Position numbers and translations under genes: made by a program
In this document: in pieces, positions 8,530-16,860 of the stretch
How positions within the stretch are numbered: position 1 is the stretch's first letter
How the letters are laid out: each line of letters begins with the position of its first letter
Origin: Methylobacterium sp. J-048
GTDB lineage: Bacteria; Pseudomonadota; Alphaproteobacteria; Rhizobiales; Beijerinckiaceae
Reading direction: 5' to 3'
Length of the DNA: 64,000 nt
Assembly (NCBI RefSeq): GCF_022829515.1
Contig: NZ_JAKSYL010000198.1
Span: forward strand, 22,616 to 86,615
Notes under the pieces: model-generated
Seen by the model: the letters and a program-made list of their open reading frames with translations, nothing else
Database searches by the model: none
What the model was told of the DNA's origin: nothing

Positions 8530-10353
8530 GTGTCCGCCGCCACCGCCTCGCTGATCACCGATCCGCCGCCGTTCCTGGGTGTCGCCGCCTCCGTGACCGG
8601 ACGGCGCTGGCAGGAGCGCTGTGCCGGCATGGCAGTGCAGAACCACATCGCCAAGATGGTCCAGGCCCACGGCCTGCCCGAGTTGCTGGCGCGCGTCCTC
8701 GCCGGACGGCAAGTGGCGCCGGACCAGGCCGCCCGCCACCTGGCCCCGCGTCTGCGCGACCTGATGCCGGATCCGGACATCCTGCTCGACATGGATGCGG
8801 CCGTGCGCCGGCTCGTGCGGGCCATCCGCCGGGGCGAGATCGTCGCCGTGTTCGGCGATTACGACGTCGATGGTGCGGCCAGCGCGGCGCTGCTCGCGGG
8901 CTATCTGCGCCAGGTCGGCCTGCGGGCGCCGATCCACATCCCGGACCGGATCACCGAGGGCTATGGCCCCAACGCCGCGGCGATCACCGCCCTGGCGGCC
9001 GAGGGCGCGACCCTGCTGGTCTGCGTCGATTGCGGCACGAGCGGCCACGGGCCCCTGGAAGAGGCCGAGAAGCTCGGCCTCGACGTGATCGTGCTGGATC
9101 ACCACGCCGCCGCCGAGCAGCTGCCCCCGGCCCGGGCCGTGGTGAACCCCAACCGGCTCGACGACCTCTCCGGCCTCGGCCATCTCTGCGCCGCCGGCGT
9201 CGTGTTCTTGACGCTGGCCGCCCTCAACCGCGCCCTGCGCCGGGACGGCTTTTTCGGCCCGGATCGCCCGGAGCCGACTCTCACCGACGCCCTCGACCTC
9301 GTGGCGCTGGCGACGGTGGCCGACGTGGTGCCGCTGGTCGGCTTGAACCGCGCCTTCGTCACGCAGGGGCTGACGGTGATGCGCCACCGGGGCCGCACCG
9401 GCCTGGCGGCCCTGCTCGACGCCGCCTCCCTCAGCGAGCCCCCGGAGGCCTGGCATCTCGGCTTCGTGCTCGGGCCGCGGATCAATGCCGGCGGCCGGAT
9501 CGGCGATTCGGCCCTCGGGGCGCGCCTGCTCACGACGGCCGATCCGGTCGAGGCTGCCCGGATCGCCGCCGATCTCGACCGGCTCAACCGCGAGCGCCAG
9601 GCGATCGAGGCCCATGCGGTGTCCGAGGCCGAGGCCGAGATGGATCGTGCCCTGACCCTCGACCCGGCGCGCGCCGTGCTGGTGACCGGCAACACGGAAT
9701 GGCATCCCGGCATCGTCGGGCTGATCGCGGCGCGCCTGAAGGAGCGCTTCAACCGGCCGGCCTTCGCCTTCGCGATCCGACCTGACGGCAGCGCGACCGG
9801 CTCCGGACGCTCGATCCCCGGGGCCGATCTCGGCCTCGCCGTCCGCGCCTGCGTCGAGGCCGGGCTCGCCAGCAAGGGCGGCGGCCACGCCATGGCGGCG
9901 GGCGTCACCCTGCGGGCCGACGACATCCCGCGGTTCGAGACGCACTTGGCCGCGCTTCTCGGCGCCAGCGTCGCGGTCTCGCGGGCGGCCGACGCCCTGA
10001 TGATCGACGGCAGCCTGAGCGCCGGCGGGGCCACCGCCGAGACCGTCCGGCTGCTGCAGCGGGCCGGCCCGTTCGGGCAGGGCGCGCCGGAGCCGCTCTT
10101 CGCGCTCGGACGCCACCGCCTCGTCGATGCCGCGGTGGTCGGCTCGGGCCATGTCCGCGCACGCCTGCGCAGCCGCGACGGCCAGGCCGTGGGCGCGATC
10201 TGCTTCCGCGCGGCCGAACGCCCGCTCGGACAGGCCCTGTTGAAGGGGATCGGCCAGGAGATGCACGTGGCCGGCACGCTGTCCTGCGACCGCTGGCGCG
10301 GTGCCGAGCGGGCGCAGCTGCGGATCGTCGATCTGGCTTCGGCCGAGCCCTGA
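8530..10353 (+). CDS. recJ: Single-stranded-DNA-specific exonuclease RecJ
   Basis: 607 residues from GTG 8530 (an in-frame GTG at 8521 is possible). 5'-3' ssDNA exonuclease for recombination and mismatch or base-excision repair. DHH-family motifs are intact: DYDVDG at about residues 110-115 (Mn binding), CVDCG, DHH at 190-192, GGRIGD, and the DHHA1 part with SGRSIPGADLG and GGHAMAAG, then a C-terminal OB-like domain ending near AQLRIVDLA. The N-terminal PPPFLGVAASVTGRRW resembles alphaproteobacterial RecJ starts, which supports the chosen start; no strong Shine-Dalgarno is seen. Confidence 0.93.
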   Translation: MSAATASLITDPPPFLGVAASVTGRRWQERCAGMAVQNHIAKMVQAHGLPELLARVLAGRQVAPDQAARHLAPRLRDLMPDPDILLDMDAAVRRLVRAIRRGEIVAVFGDYDVDGAASAALLAGYLRQVGLRAPIHIPDRITEGYGPNAAAITALAAEGATLLVCVDCGTSGHGPLEEAEKLGLDVIVLDHHAAAEQLPPARAVVNPNRLDDLSGLGHLCAAGVVFLTLAALNRALRRDGFFGPDRPEPTLTDALDLVALATVADVVPLVGLNRAFVTQGLTVMRHRGRTGLAALLDAASLSEPPEAWHLGFVLGPRINAGGRIGDSALGARLLTTADPVEAARIAADLDRLNRERQAIEAHAVSEAEAEMDRALTLDPARAVLVTGNTEWHPGIVGLIAARLKERFNRPAFAFAIRPDGSATGSGRSIPGADLGLAVRACVEAGLASKGGGHAMAAGVTLRADDIPRFETHLAALLGASVAVSRAADALMIDGSLSAGGATAETVRLLQRAGPFGQGAPEPLFALGRHRLVDAAVVGSGHVRARLRSRDGQAVGAICFRAAERPLGQALLKGIGQEMHVAGTLSCDRWRGAERAQLRIVDLASAEP

Positions 10354-10357
10354 GCGA

Positions 10358-10852
10358 TCAGCCGCCCGCCATCACCAGCGCCCAGAACCGCTTGTAGCGG
10401 GTATCGGGCGCATCGACCCGGGCGATGCCGATCCGCCGGATCTGCGGGAGCAGCATGTTCTTGTTGTGCTCGGGGCTCGCCTTCCAGCGTGCCAGCACCT
10501 GCTCGAAGGTTTCGGAACCGGCGCTGAGATTTTCCGCGGCGTAGGACCTCGCCAGACCGGCAGAGGCCATGCGCGCGGTGAAGCTGCCGCCGACATCGTG
10601 GCTGAGCTGCCCGTGTCGGGCATTGTTGCCGGCCTGGAAGGCGGCAACCTTCACCAGGCCGTTGTCGACGATGACCGGGCTCAGTCCGTGCTGGACGCGA
10701 TAGGCCGAGATCGCAGCCGCGGCCGCGACTTCGTCAAGGATCGCGGTGTGGGTCGCGGTCTCAGCGGTCGGTTCGGGCGTGAACGACAAGCCACCGCAAC
10801 CGGCGAGCGACAGCGATAGGGCAACAGCGAAGGCGGGGAGAAGTTTCGACAC
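10358..10852 (-). CDS. CAP/SCP-domain lipoprotein
   Basis: 164 residues from GTG 10852, giving a lipoprotein signal with lipobox LAGC (Cys19). The mature part has a bacterial CAP (SCP/PR1) domain: ISAYRVQHGLSPVIVDNGL, AAFQAGNNARHGQLSHD, AAENLSAGS and WKASPEHNKNMLLP, including the His and Glu residues of the CAP cavity. Such proteins are anchored in the cell envelope; their biochemical role is unsettled. A longer reading from 10972 would put the signal peptide internally, so it is rejected. It follows the HD-GYP gene on the same strand. Confidence 0.85.
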   Translation of the reverse strand: MSKLLPAFAVALSLSLAGCGGLSFTPEPTAETATHTAILDEVAAAAAISAYRVQHGLSPVIVDNGLVKVAAFQAGNNARHGQLSHDVGGSFTARMASAGLARSYAAENLSAGSETFEQVLARWKASPEHNKNMLLPQIRRIGIARVDAPDTRYKRFWALVMAGG

Positions 10853-10968
10853 GGGGACAGCGCTTCCGGATGGGATGCGTCTCCCTCCGACCGGGTTGCG
10901 GCGAAACCGCGGCGTTCCTCGGGGTTCGCGAACCGTGATGCCGGAGCGTGGCGCCATGGTCACGGTAA

Positions 10969-12042
10969 TCATGCCGCCAGCGCATCGCCCCCGAGCATGA
11001 CCGGCGCGAAGATCCGCAGCAGATCGGGGTCGAGATGGCCGGACCCGTCGGTCATGATCGCCAGAGCCTCAGCGGGGCTCGCCGGCTTCCTGTAGGCGCG
11101 GCGCTCGGTCAGCGCCGAAAACACGTCGCAAATCGCCACGATCCGCACCAGATCGGAGATGGCTGCGCCCCGGAGCCGATCCGGATAGCCGGTCCCGTCG
11201 AGACGCTCATGATGGTGCAGGACGACGTCGATGACCTCGTCCTCAAAGGTCCCCTGTGCCCGGAGAAGATCGGCGCCGATCACCGGATGACGCTGCATCA
11301 ACCGCAACTCCTCGGGATCGAGACGGCCGGGCTTGTTCAGGATCTCGCTTGGGATCCGCGATTTGCCGATATCATGGAGGAGGGCGGATCGTACCAATCG
11401 CCCGAGATCGACCCGGCTCAGGCCGATCTGCGCGCCGAAGCTCGCGGCATGGCCGGCCACCCCCAGGGTGTGCTGGTAGACGCCGACATCGTGGCGCCAG
11501 ACTTCGGCCAGCCAATCCGTGATCCCGGCTTCCGAGACGGCAGCGAGTACCAATTCGGTCCCGCGCTCGACATCGGCCCGCTGCAGGCCAGCGCCCAAGG
11601 CGGCGCTGTCGAACAGTTCGGATACGATCGCGGTCGCGTCCGAGACGCGCCCGGCGAGTTTCTGCCGGCGCGTCTCCGCCGAGCGTGTCACAGCCTCGAT
11701 CATCGCGAAGACATTCGCCAGCACGAGCTGACGCGGAGCGGCCGCCGGCAGCTGGCGCAGGTGAGGCGAGGGTTTCGCGGGCTCGCCGCGAACCAGGACG
11801 AGGCGCGGGACCGGTAGCCCGCGATGGCTCAAAGCTGGCTCCAGCGCAGCGGCCTGAACCGGATGCAGATCCAGCACGATGAGGTGTGGTCGCCCAGACG
11901 GTATCGCCGAACCGGCAGCGACCGCCCGGCAATCCATCACGAGGGCGATAGCCCGTTCCAGGGCCGCCCGTTCGGACGGACGATCCGAGACCAGCAGGAC
12001 AAACGGACCGTCCGAAGTCCGTGAAGAGATGCCGAGGGCCAA
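10969..12042 (-). CDS. HD-GYP domain protein, probable cyclic-di-GMP phosphodiesterase
   Basis: 357 residues. About residues 1-120 look like a receiver-type alpha/beta fold (VLLVSDRPSERAALERA; Asp58 in LIVLDLHP) but lack the usual acidic pair, so phosphorylation is doubtful. The C-terminal HD-GYP domain is intact: H-D at 223-224 (LLHDIGKSRIP), HHHERLDGTGYP at 276-287 with the GYP triplet, and DVFSALTERRAYR. HD-GYP enzymes hydrolyse c-di-GMP to pGpG or GMP in the cytoplasm and lower biofilm signals. It may be co-transcribed with the following CAP lipoprotein. Confidence 0.88.
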   Translation of the reverse strand: MALGISSRTSDGPFVLLVSDRPSERAALERAIALVMDCRAVAAGSAIPSGRPHLIVLDLHPVQAAALEPALSHRGLPVPRLVLVRGEPAKPSPHLRQLPAAAPRQLVLANVFAMIEAVTRSAETRRQKLAGRVSDATAIVSELFDSAALGAGLQRADVERGTELVLAAVSEAGITDWLAEVWRHDVGVYQHTLGVAGHAASFGAQIGLSRVDLGRLVRSALLHDIGKSRIPSEILNKPGRLDPEELRLMQRHPVIGADLLRAQGTFEDEVIDVVLHHHERLDGTGYPDRLRGAAISDLVRIVAICDVFSALTERRAYRKPASPAEALAIMTDGSGHLDPDLLRIFAPVMLGGDALAA

Positions 12043-12156
12043 CGCGGTTGCTCCCTCGCCCGCATGGTCAACGATCCGTTGACGCTAGCGGAAACCCTTG
12101 AGCAAAGTGTTAACCCTACGCAGTCTGCGCCCGTATAGATCCCGGAAAGGCCGTTT

Positions 12157-12366
12157 TCAGGCGAGGCTGACGGTGCCGTCCCGGCGGGCCGGCTGAGCGG
12201 TCGCCTTGCCGGCCTCGGAAGACGGGCTCAGGAGATCGGCGAGCTTGACGGCAAGCAGGGCCTGACAAGCGGCGAGGGCGACAAACACGACGAGGAAGCT
12301 GGCGATCATCGGGAAGCTCCGGTGCGGCTCGGCAAGACGACGATATTGCGATGCAAGAGATGTCAT
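12157..12366 (-). CDS. Small single-helix membrane protein, unknown
   Basis: 69 residues from ATG 12366, or 50 from ATG 12309 (starting MIASFLVVFVALAACQALL). One strong hydrophobic helix is followed by a short polar tail (LLSPSSEAGKATAQPARRDG). No family is recognised. Both starts are plausible; neither has a convincing Shine-Dalgarno. It stands alone between the HD-GYP gene and the GntR regulator. The coding call rests on the clean helix and codon pattern only. Confidence 0.45.
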   Translation of the reverse strand: MTSLASQYRRLAEPHRSFPMIASFLVVFVALAACQALLAVKLADLLSPSSEAGKATAQPARRDGTVSLA

Positions 12367-12593
12367 GCCGCGCTGCAAACTGGTATGCCAGATACCGAAT
12401 TCCAGTCATGCTCGGATTGCATGCCGCGGCGGCAGCCCGAACAGCGGTCCCAATTCCCGTCGTGGCATCGCCCGCTCGGCGTTTGACGCGTCGAAGATGG
12501 CCGCTCGTATGAAGAGTGCCTTTTGCACCGCAATCGGAGTGCGACACGCGATCCGGCACGCGCGAACACGCGTCGTCGCCCGGTCGGCGATCC

Positions 12594-13286
12594 TCAGTCG
12601 AGGTAATCGCCGTAGGTGTCGACATGCTGGGCGAGGCCGAGGCCGTGCTCGCGCACGAGGCGCTCCGCATTCTCCGCGTCGCGCGCTTCCAGGGCCGCGA
12701 TGATCGCCACGTGCTCGCGGATCGACCGCGCGGCCCGGTCGCCCTGGCGGAGGGCGGTGCTGCGGATGCCCCGGACATGCATCAGCAGATTGCTGGTCAA
12801 CTCGGCGATCGGCTCGCAATGACCTAGGGCAATGATCCGCTGATGAAACCGGATATTGGCATCCGAGTATTCATCGATATGTTCGGCCGGCTGACCCTCG
12901 TAGAATTCCGGGAATGATTCGCGCAGGGCGCGAAGCTGCGTGTCAGTGGCACGGGTGCAGGCGAGACGGGCCGCCATGCTCTCGAGCGCCGTCCAGGCGT
13001 GGATCATGCCGACGATCTCGCGCTTGTTCTTCTTGATGACGAACACACCGCGCCGTGCTTCGGACCGAACGAATCCTTCCTGCTCCAGGACCGTGAGCGC
13101 CTCGCGGACAGGTGTGCGGCTGACGCCGAGATCCTGCGACAGTTTCCGCTCGTCGAGCCGCACCTCATCGGGCCGCCCGTAGATGTCCATGTTGGTGATC
13201 GCAGTCTTGAGCGCTTCATAGGCCAATGTCCTGAGACTGGAACTGGCGACGATCGGTTTAACGCTCAACGGTTCGGAGTTCGACAT
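12594..13286 (-). CDS. GntR-family (FCD/FadR type) transcriptional regulator, probable oxalate regulator
   Basis: 230 residues from ATG 13286; a longer in-frame reading (to 13514) is not family-like. N-terminal winged helix (about 15-80) with LDERKLSQDLGVSRTPVREAL, the GntR recognition region, then an all-helical FCD effector domain (about 90-220) with the metal/ligand residues in EYSDANIRFHQRII and LLMHVRGIR. FCD regulators usually sense organic acids. It is divergent from the oxalate:formate antiporter gene, so control of oxalate genes is a reasonable inference. Candidate operators lie at 13645-13659 and 18355-18364. Confidence 0.9.
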   Translation of the reverse strand: MSNSEPLSVKPIVASSSLRTLAYEALKTAITNMDIYGRPDEVRLDERKLSQDLGVSRTPVREALTVLEQEGFVRSEARRGVFVIKKNKREIVGMIHAWTALESMAARLACTRATDTQLRALRESFPEFYEGQPAEHIDEYSDANIRFHQRIIALGHCEPIAELTSNLLMHVRGIRSTALRQGDRAARSIREHVAIIAALEARDAENAERLVREHGLGLAQHVDTYGDYLD

Positions 13287-13770
13287 GCCTCGTCCAGTCG
13301 GCCCATGCCCAAGATTTTTCGCACGTGTTCTCTGTCGTGCGCTCGTAAAACGAACTAGCCCAAACCTTTGCTCGATCCTAGTCAATTGCGAGCCAACTCC
13401 ACAGACCGGCAACTGCGGCTGCAGCAGATGTGCAAGGCTCTTCGGGCAGAAACCGGAACCGTTATGCCGAAACCGAGCCCACGTTTGACAGGACCCCGCA
13501 ATCCCGCGGGGCAATCATGTATTTTTGTGCATGTTTGATTGACAGAATCGCCCAGCCTCAGCACCATCCTTCTGGCATACCGTAGACCAGTCGAGGGTGT
13601 GCGTGATCGCTCGGCGGTGGATGGCGGCACTCAAGAGACTTGATTTGTCCGCCGGACAAGAATTTTTCAAAGCACGCCGCTCGCTTTGTTCTGCCCGGCG
13701 CGTCTCTGTCCAGGCATAACTATGACTGGCGATGAACACAAAATAATAAATCCAACTTGGAGAGATACGT
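13287..13770. promoter_or_regulatory. Divergent control region between gntR and oxlT (484 bp, no gene)
   Basis: No convincing gene. It contains a hairpin CCCCGC/GCGGGG (13495-13500/13507-13512), two TTGACA hexamers (near 13487 and 13539) without a clear matching -10, a perfect 15-bp palindrome at 13645-13659, and an AT-rich run (13740-13752) just before the oxlT RBS. The lower GC content and these signals mark it as the control region for both divergent genes. Confidence 0.55.
13645..13659. promoter_or_regulatory. Palindromic operator candidate upstream of oxlT
   Basis: Perfect inverted repeat TTGTCCG-C-CGGACAA, 112 bp before the oxlT start and 359 bp from the gntR start. The TTGT...ACAA ends fit the loose TNGT-N-ACNA pattern bound by FCD-type GntR regulators. 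Assignment to the neighbouring GntR protein is inference. Confidence 0.5.
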
Positions 13771-15048
13771 ATGTCCGAGATCGGCAAACCAGTCGGGCGG
13801 GGCCGATGGCTCCAGCTGGCATTCGGCGTCGTCTGCATGTGCATGATCGCCAACATGCAGTACGGCTGGACGTTCTTCGTGAACCCGATGCAGGAGCGTC
13901 ACGGCTGGGATCGCGCCGCGATCCAGGTCGCGTTCACGCTGTTCGTGGTCACCGAGACCTGGCTCGTGCCGATCGAAGGCTGGTTCGTCGATAAGTACGG
14001 CCCGCGGATCGTCACCCTGTTCGGCGGCCTGCTCTGCGGCGTTGCCTGGGTGATGAATTCCTACGCGGAAACGCTCACGATGCTCTACGTGGCGGCTGCC
14101 ATCGGCGGCACCGGCGCGGGTGCGGTCTACGGGACCTGCGTGGGCAACTCCCTCAAGTGGTTCCCGGATCGCCGCGGCCTTGCCGCCGGCATCACCGCGA
14201 TGGGCTTCGGCGCCGGCTCAGCGCTGACCGTCGTGCCGATCCAGGCGATGATCAAGGCGCAGGGCTACGAGGCTGCGTTCTTCTACTTCGGCATCGGCCA
14301 GGGCCTGATCGTGATGCTGATCGCCCTGTTCCTGCGCTCGCCGGTGAAGGGCCAGGTCCCGGACGTCGCCCGGGTCAGCCAATCCAAGCGCGATTTCAAG
14401 CCGGGCGAGATGGTGCGGACCCCGATCTTCTGGGTGATGTACGCGATGTTCGTCATGATGGCCGCCGGCGGCCTGATGGCAACCGCGCAGCTCGGACCCA
14501 TCGCCAAGGACTTCAAGATCGCCGACGTTCCGGTCTCGCTGCTCGGGATCACGCTGCCGGCGCTGACCTTCGCGGCGACGCTGGACCGGGTGCTCAACGG
14601 CGTGACGCGACCGTTCTTCGGCTGGGTCTCGGACCATATCGGCCGCGAGAATACGATGTTCATCTCGTTTGCGATCGAGGGCCTGGGTATCTACGCGCTG
14701 AGCCAGTTCGGTGAGAACCCGATCGCCTTCGTGCTGCTCACCGGCCTGGTCTTCTTCGCCTGGGGTGAGATCTACTCGCTGTTCCCCGCGACCTGCGGCG
14801 ACACCTTCGGCTCCAAATACGCCGCCACCAATGCCGGCCTGCTCTACACCGCCAAGGGCACGGCGGCGCTGATCGTGCCTTATACCAGCGTGCTCACGAC
14901 GATGACCGGGAGCTGGCACACGGTGTTCCTGGTGGCGGCCGGGCTCAACATCCTGGCGGCGCTCCTGGCCCTGTTCGTGCTCAAGCCAATGCGGGCGGCT
15001 TACACCAAGGCGCCGCAGGCCAACCTCGCACCGGTGCTGGCCCAGTAA
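13771..15048 (+). CDS. oxlT: Oxalate:formate antiporter (MFS)
   Basis: 425-residue MFS transporter with 12 predicted helices that exchanges external oxalate for internal formate across the inner membrane. Oxalate-carrier hallmarks are present: a basic residue in the NGVTRPFFGWVSDHIGRENT helix-loop (R273/R280 region) and the lysine in LLYTAKGTAAL (K362), corresponding to the substrate-binding Arg and Lys of Oxalobacter OxlT. It has a strong RBS (GGAGAG, 8 bp before ATG). It is flanked by a GntR regulator and followed by a perfect hairpin and a class II aldolase; frc lies 2 kb further on the other strand. Confidence 0.93.
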   Translation: MSEIGKPVGRGRWLQLAFGVVCMCMIANMQYGWTFFVNPMQERHGWDRAAIQVAFTLFVVTETWLVPIEGWFVDKYGPRIVTLFGGLLCGVAWVMNSYAETLTMLYVAAAIGGTGAGAVYGTCVGNSLKWFPDRRGLAAGITAMGFGAGSALTVVPIQAMIKAQGYEAAFFYFGIGQGLIVMLIALFLRSPVKGQVPDVARVSQSKRDFKPGEMVRTPIFWVMYAMFVMMAAGGLMATAQLGPIAKDFKIADVPVSLLGITLPALTFAATLDRVLNGVTRPFFGWVSDHIGRENTMFISFAIEGLGIYALSQFGENPIAFVLLTGLVFFAWGEIYSLFPATCGDTFGSKYAATNAGLLYTAKGTAALIVPYTSVLTTMTGSWHTVFLVAAGLNILAALLALFVLKPMRAAYTKAPQANLAPVLAQ

Positions 15049-15064
15049 GGCGCATCGCATCGAA

Positions 15065-15102
15065 CGAAGGCCCGGCGCCGGCTTTACGGCGCCGGGCCTT
15101 CG
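15065..15102 (+). terminator. Perfect 16-bp hairpin after oxlT
   Basis: Arms 15065-15080 and 15087-15102 are exact inverse copies (CGAAGGCCCGGCGCCG and its complement) with a 6-base loop GCTTTA. No T-run follows, so it may be a terminator or an mRNA 3'-end stabiliser separating oxlT from the aldolase gene. Confidence 0.7.
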
Positions 15103-15107
15103 CGCGT

Positions 15108-15121
15108 ACCCGGTACCGGGT
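15108..15121. promoter_or_regulatory. Perfect 14-bp palindrome before aldolase gene
   Basis: ACCCGGTACCGGGT, 17 bp upstream of the aldolase ATG (15139), between the oxlT hairpin and the gene. It could be an operator or simply a GC-rich palindrome; no known binding consensus is recognised. Confidence 0.35.
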
Positions 15122-15138
15122 TCATCCGAGGATCGGGC

Positions 15139-15789
15139 ATGGATACGGACGAGCGGATCGCACGCGAGAGCGTCGTGGCGGCGGCGCGGGACCTGGACGC
15201 GCAGGGCCTGAACCGTGGTACCTCGGGCAACGTCTCGGTGCGGTTTCGCGACGGCATTCTGATCACGCCCTCGGGACTGCCCACCGCGCGCATGGACCCG
15301 GACGATATCGTGCCTTTGGCGTTCGACGGAACGCATCCGGCAGGGCTGAAACCATCCTCGGAATGGCGTTTCCACCGGGACATCCTGGCGGCGCGTCTCG
15401 AGATCGGCGCCGTCGTCCACGCCCACCCGATCCACTGCACCGCCTTCGCCCTGTGCGGGCGGGAGATCCCGGCGGTGCATTACATGATCGCGGCCTTCGG
15501 CGGCCCGAACGTGCGCTGTGCCCCCTACGCATCCTACGGCACGGCGGAGCTCTCAGAGCTGGCCCTGGCGGCGCTCAAGGACCGGAACGTTTGCCTGCTT
15601 GCCAACCACGGCATGATCGCCGCCGGGGAGAGCCTGGGAAAGGCGCTGTGGCTCGCCGTCGAGCTGGAGACCCTGTGCTGGCAATATGCCGTGGCGCTCC
15701 AAGTCGGCGCCCCGAACATCTTGTCGGACCACGAGATCAACAGCACCGTCGAGCGCTTCCGCGGCTACGGACTGAACGCCGCCGACTGA
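15139..15789 (+). CDS. Class II aldolase/adducin-family protein (fuculose-phosphate aldolase-like)
   Basis: 216 residues, the length of FucA-type enzymes. Active-site pattern present: GTSGNVSVR (about 27-35, phosphate binding), E75, zinc ligands H94 and H96 in HAHPIH, and H157 in NHGMI. These enzymes perform zinc-dependent retro-aldol cleavage of sugar phosphates to DHAP and an aldehyde; the true substrate is unknown. Its position beside oxlT, 20 bp convergent with the formyltransferase-like gene, suggests a role in carbon-acid metabolism, but that is inference. Confidence 0.85.
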   Translation: MDTDERIARESVVAAARDLDAQGLNRGTSGNVSVRFRDGILITPSGLPTARMDPDDIVPLAFDGTHPAGLKPSSEWRFHRDILAARLEIGAVVHAHPIHCTAFALCGREIPAVHYMIAAFGGPNVRCAPYASYGTAELSELALAALKDRNVCLLANHGMIAAGESLGKALWLAVELETLCWQYAVALQVGAPNILSDHEINSTVERFRGYGLNAAD

Positions 15790-15809
15790 TACCGATACGG
15801 GTTCCGCGT

Positions 15810-16742
15810 TCAGCGGCCCAAAATCTGCCCCAGCGCGATGCCGCCGGAGGCCGCGAACTCCGCGGCCGCGATCTTCTTGCCGTCCTCCGGCTTGACCTTG
15901 CGGATTTCGATCCGGCCGCCCTGCGCGCAGACGCTGAACCCGTCCCCGTCGACCGCGATCACCTCGCCGGGCTTGCCCTTCACGTCGCCGAGGCGGCGGA
16001 CTGGGTGCAACTGTGCGTCGAAAATCTGCAGCTTTTTGCCGTCGAGCGTGGTCCAGGCCCCGGGGGCCGGGTTCGCGGCCCGGATCAGGTTGTAGATCTG
16101 GTCGGCATGGGCCGACCAGCGGATCTCGGCCTCCGCGGCGCGGAACCAGCCCTCGTAGCTCGCCGCGTCCTCGTCCTGATCGATCTCGATGTGCTGGCCA
16201 GCGACCACGAGGTCGGCCGCCTCCAGCATCGCGTCGACGCCCATCGGGAACAGGTTGTTGAAGTAGATGTCGCCGAGCGTGGCGTCGCCGCCGATCTCGC
16301 AGGTCTTCTGAAGGATCACCGGACCTTCATCGAGGCCGTCGGTGGGACGGAAGATCGTCAGTCCGGTCTGGAGGTCGCCCTTGGCGATCGGCCAGTTGAT
16401 CGAGGACGGGCCGCGATAGCGCGGCAGCAGGCTCGGATGGTACTGGATCGTCCCGTGCTTCGGGATGGTGACGAAGCTCTGCGGCGCGAATTGCAGCACG
16501 TAGGCCATGATGCCGATATCGGCGTCGAGGCCGCGCATCGCCGCCTCGGCCTCCGGGCTCTTCAGGCTCGGGAACTGGAAGACCGGCAGGTCCTTCTCCA
16601 GCGCCGCAGTCTTGAGTACGTCCGGCTTGGCCCCGGGCTTCTCCGGCGCGCAGAAGACGCCCGCGACGGTGTCCCCACGCTTCAGGAACGCCTCCAAGAC
16701 GGCCTTGCCGAAATCCTGCTGACCGATGACGGCGATGCGCAT
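15810..16742 (-). CDS. Formyltransferase-fold protein resembling the 10-formyl-THF hydrolase domain
   Basis: 310 residues: an N-terminal formyltransferase fold (about 1-180) and a C-terminal Fmt-like OB domain. The core YHPSLLPRYRGPSSINW and GLDEGPVILQK are closer to the hydrolase domain of 10-formyl-THF dehydrogenase than to Met-tRNA formyltransferase. The catalytic triplet reads Q100-Y-H102...D138; Fmt has Asn and FDH has Ile at the first position, so Gln is unusual. It lies downstream of frc on the same strand (118 bp gap with a hairpin). Likely handles formyl groups between THF and formate (or formyl-CoA); the exact reaction is unproven. Not the housekeeping fmt, judged by context. Confidence 0.75.
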   Translation of the reverse strand: MRIAVIGQQDFGKAVLEAFLKRGDTVAGVFCAPEKPGAKPDVLKTAALEKDLPVFQFPSLKSPEAEAAMRGLDADIGIMAYVLQFAPQSFVTIPKHGTIQYHPSLLPRYRGPSSINWPIAKGDLQTGLTIFRPTDGLDEGPVILQKTCEIGGDATLGDIYFNNLFPMGVDAMLEAADLVVAGQHIEIDQDEDAASYEGWFRAAEAEIRWSAHADQIYNLIRAANPAPGAWTTLDGKKLQIFDAQLHPVRRLGDVKGKPGEVIAVDGDGFSVCAQGGRIEIRKVKPEDGKKIAAAEFAASGGIALGQILGR

Positions 16743-16762
16743 GGGCGATCCCTGGCGTCGTC

Positions 16763-16781
16763 CGGCCCCGAAGCGGGGCCG
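16763..16781. promoter_or_regulatory. Hairpin between frc and the formyltransferase-like gene
   Basis: CGGCCCCG (16763-16770) / CGGGGCCG (16774-16781) with a 3-base loop. On the + strand it is followed by AATTCTTTT; on the transcribed strand of frc no T-run follows. It may attenuate read-through or stabilise the frc mRNA. Confidence 0.45.
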
Positions 16782-16860
16782 AATTCTTTTCGGATAAGAC
16801 GGTGGTGGCGTGCCGCTTAGCGGCGATCCTAGGCGGATGGCCCGGGATCGCCAGCCGTCC

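Noticed and set aside
12406..12819. Extra gene between the small membrane protein and gntR
   Set aside because: The frame is Arg/Pro-rich shadow of gntR with no signal or family features.
15363..16820. 485-codon + strand frame crossing the aldolase and formyltransferase-like genes
   Set aside because: It runs antisense or out of frame over two recognised genes and translates to low-complexity sequence.
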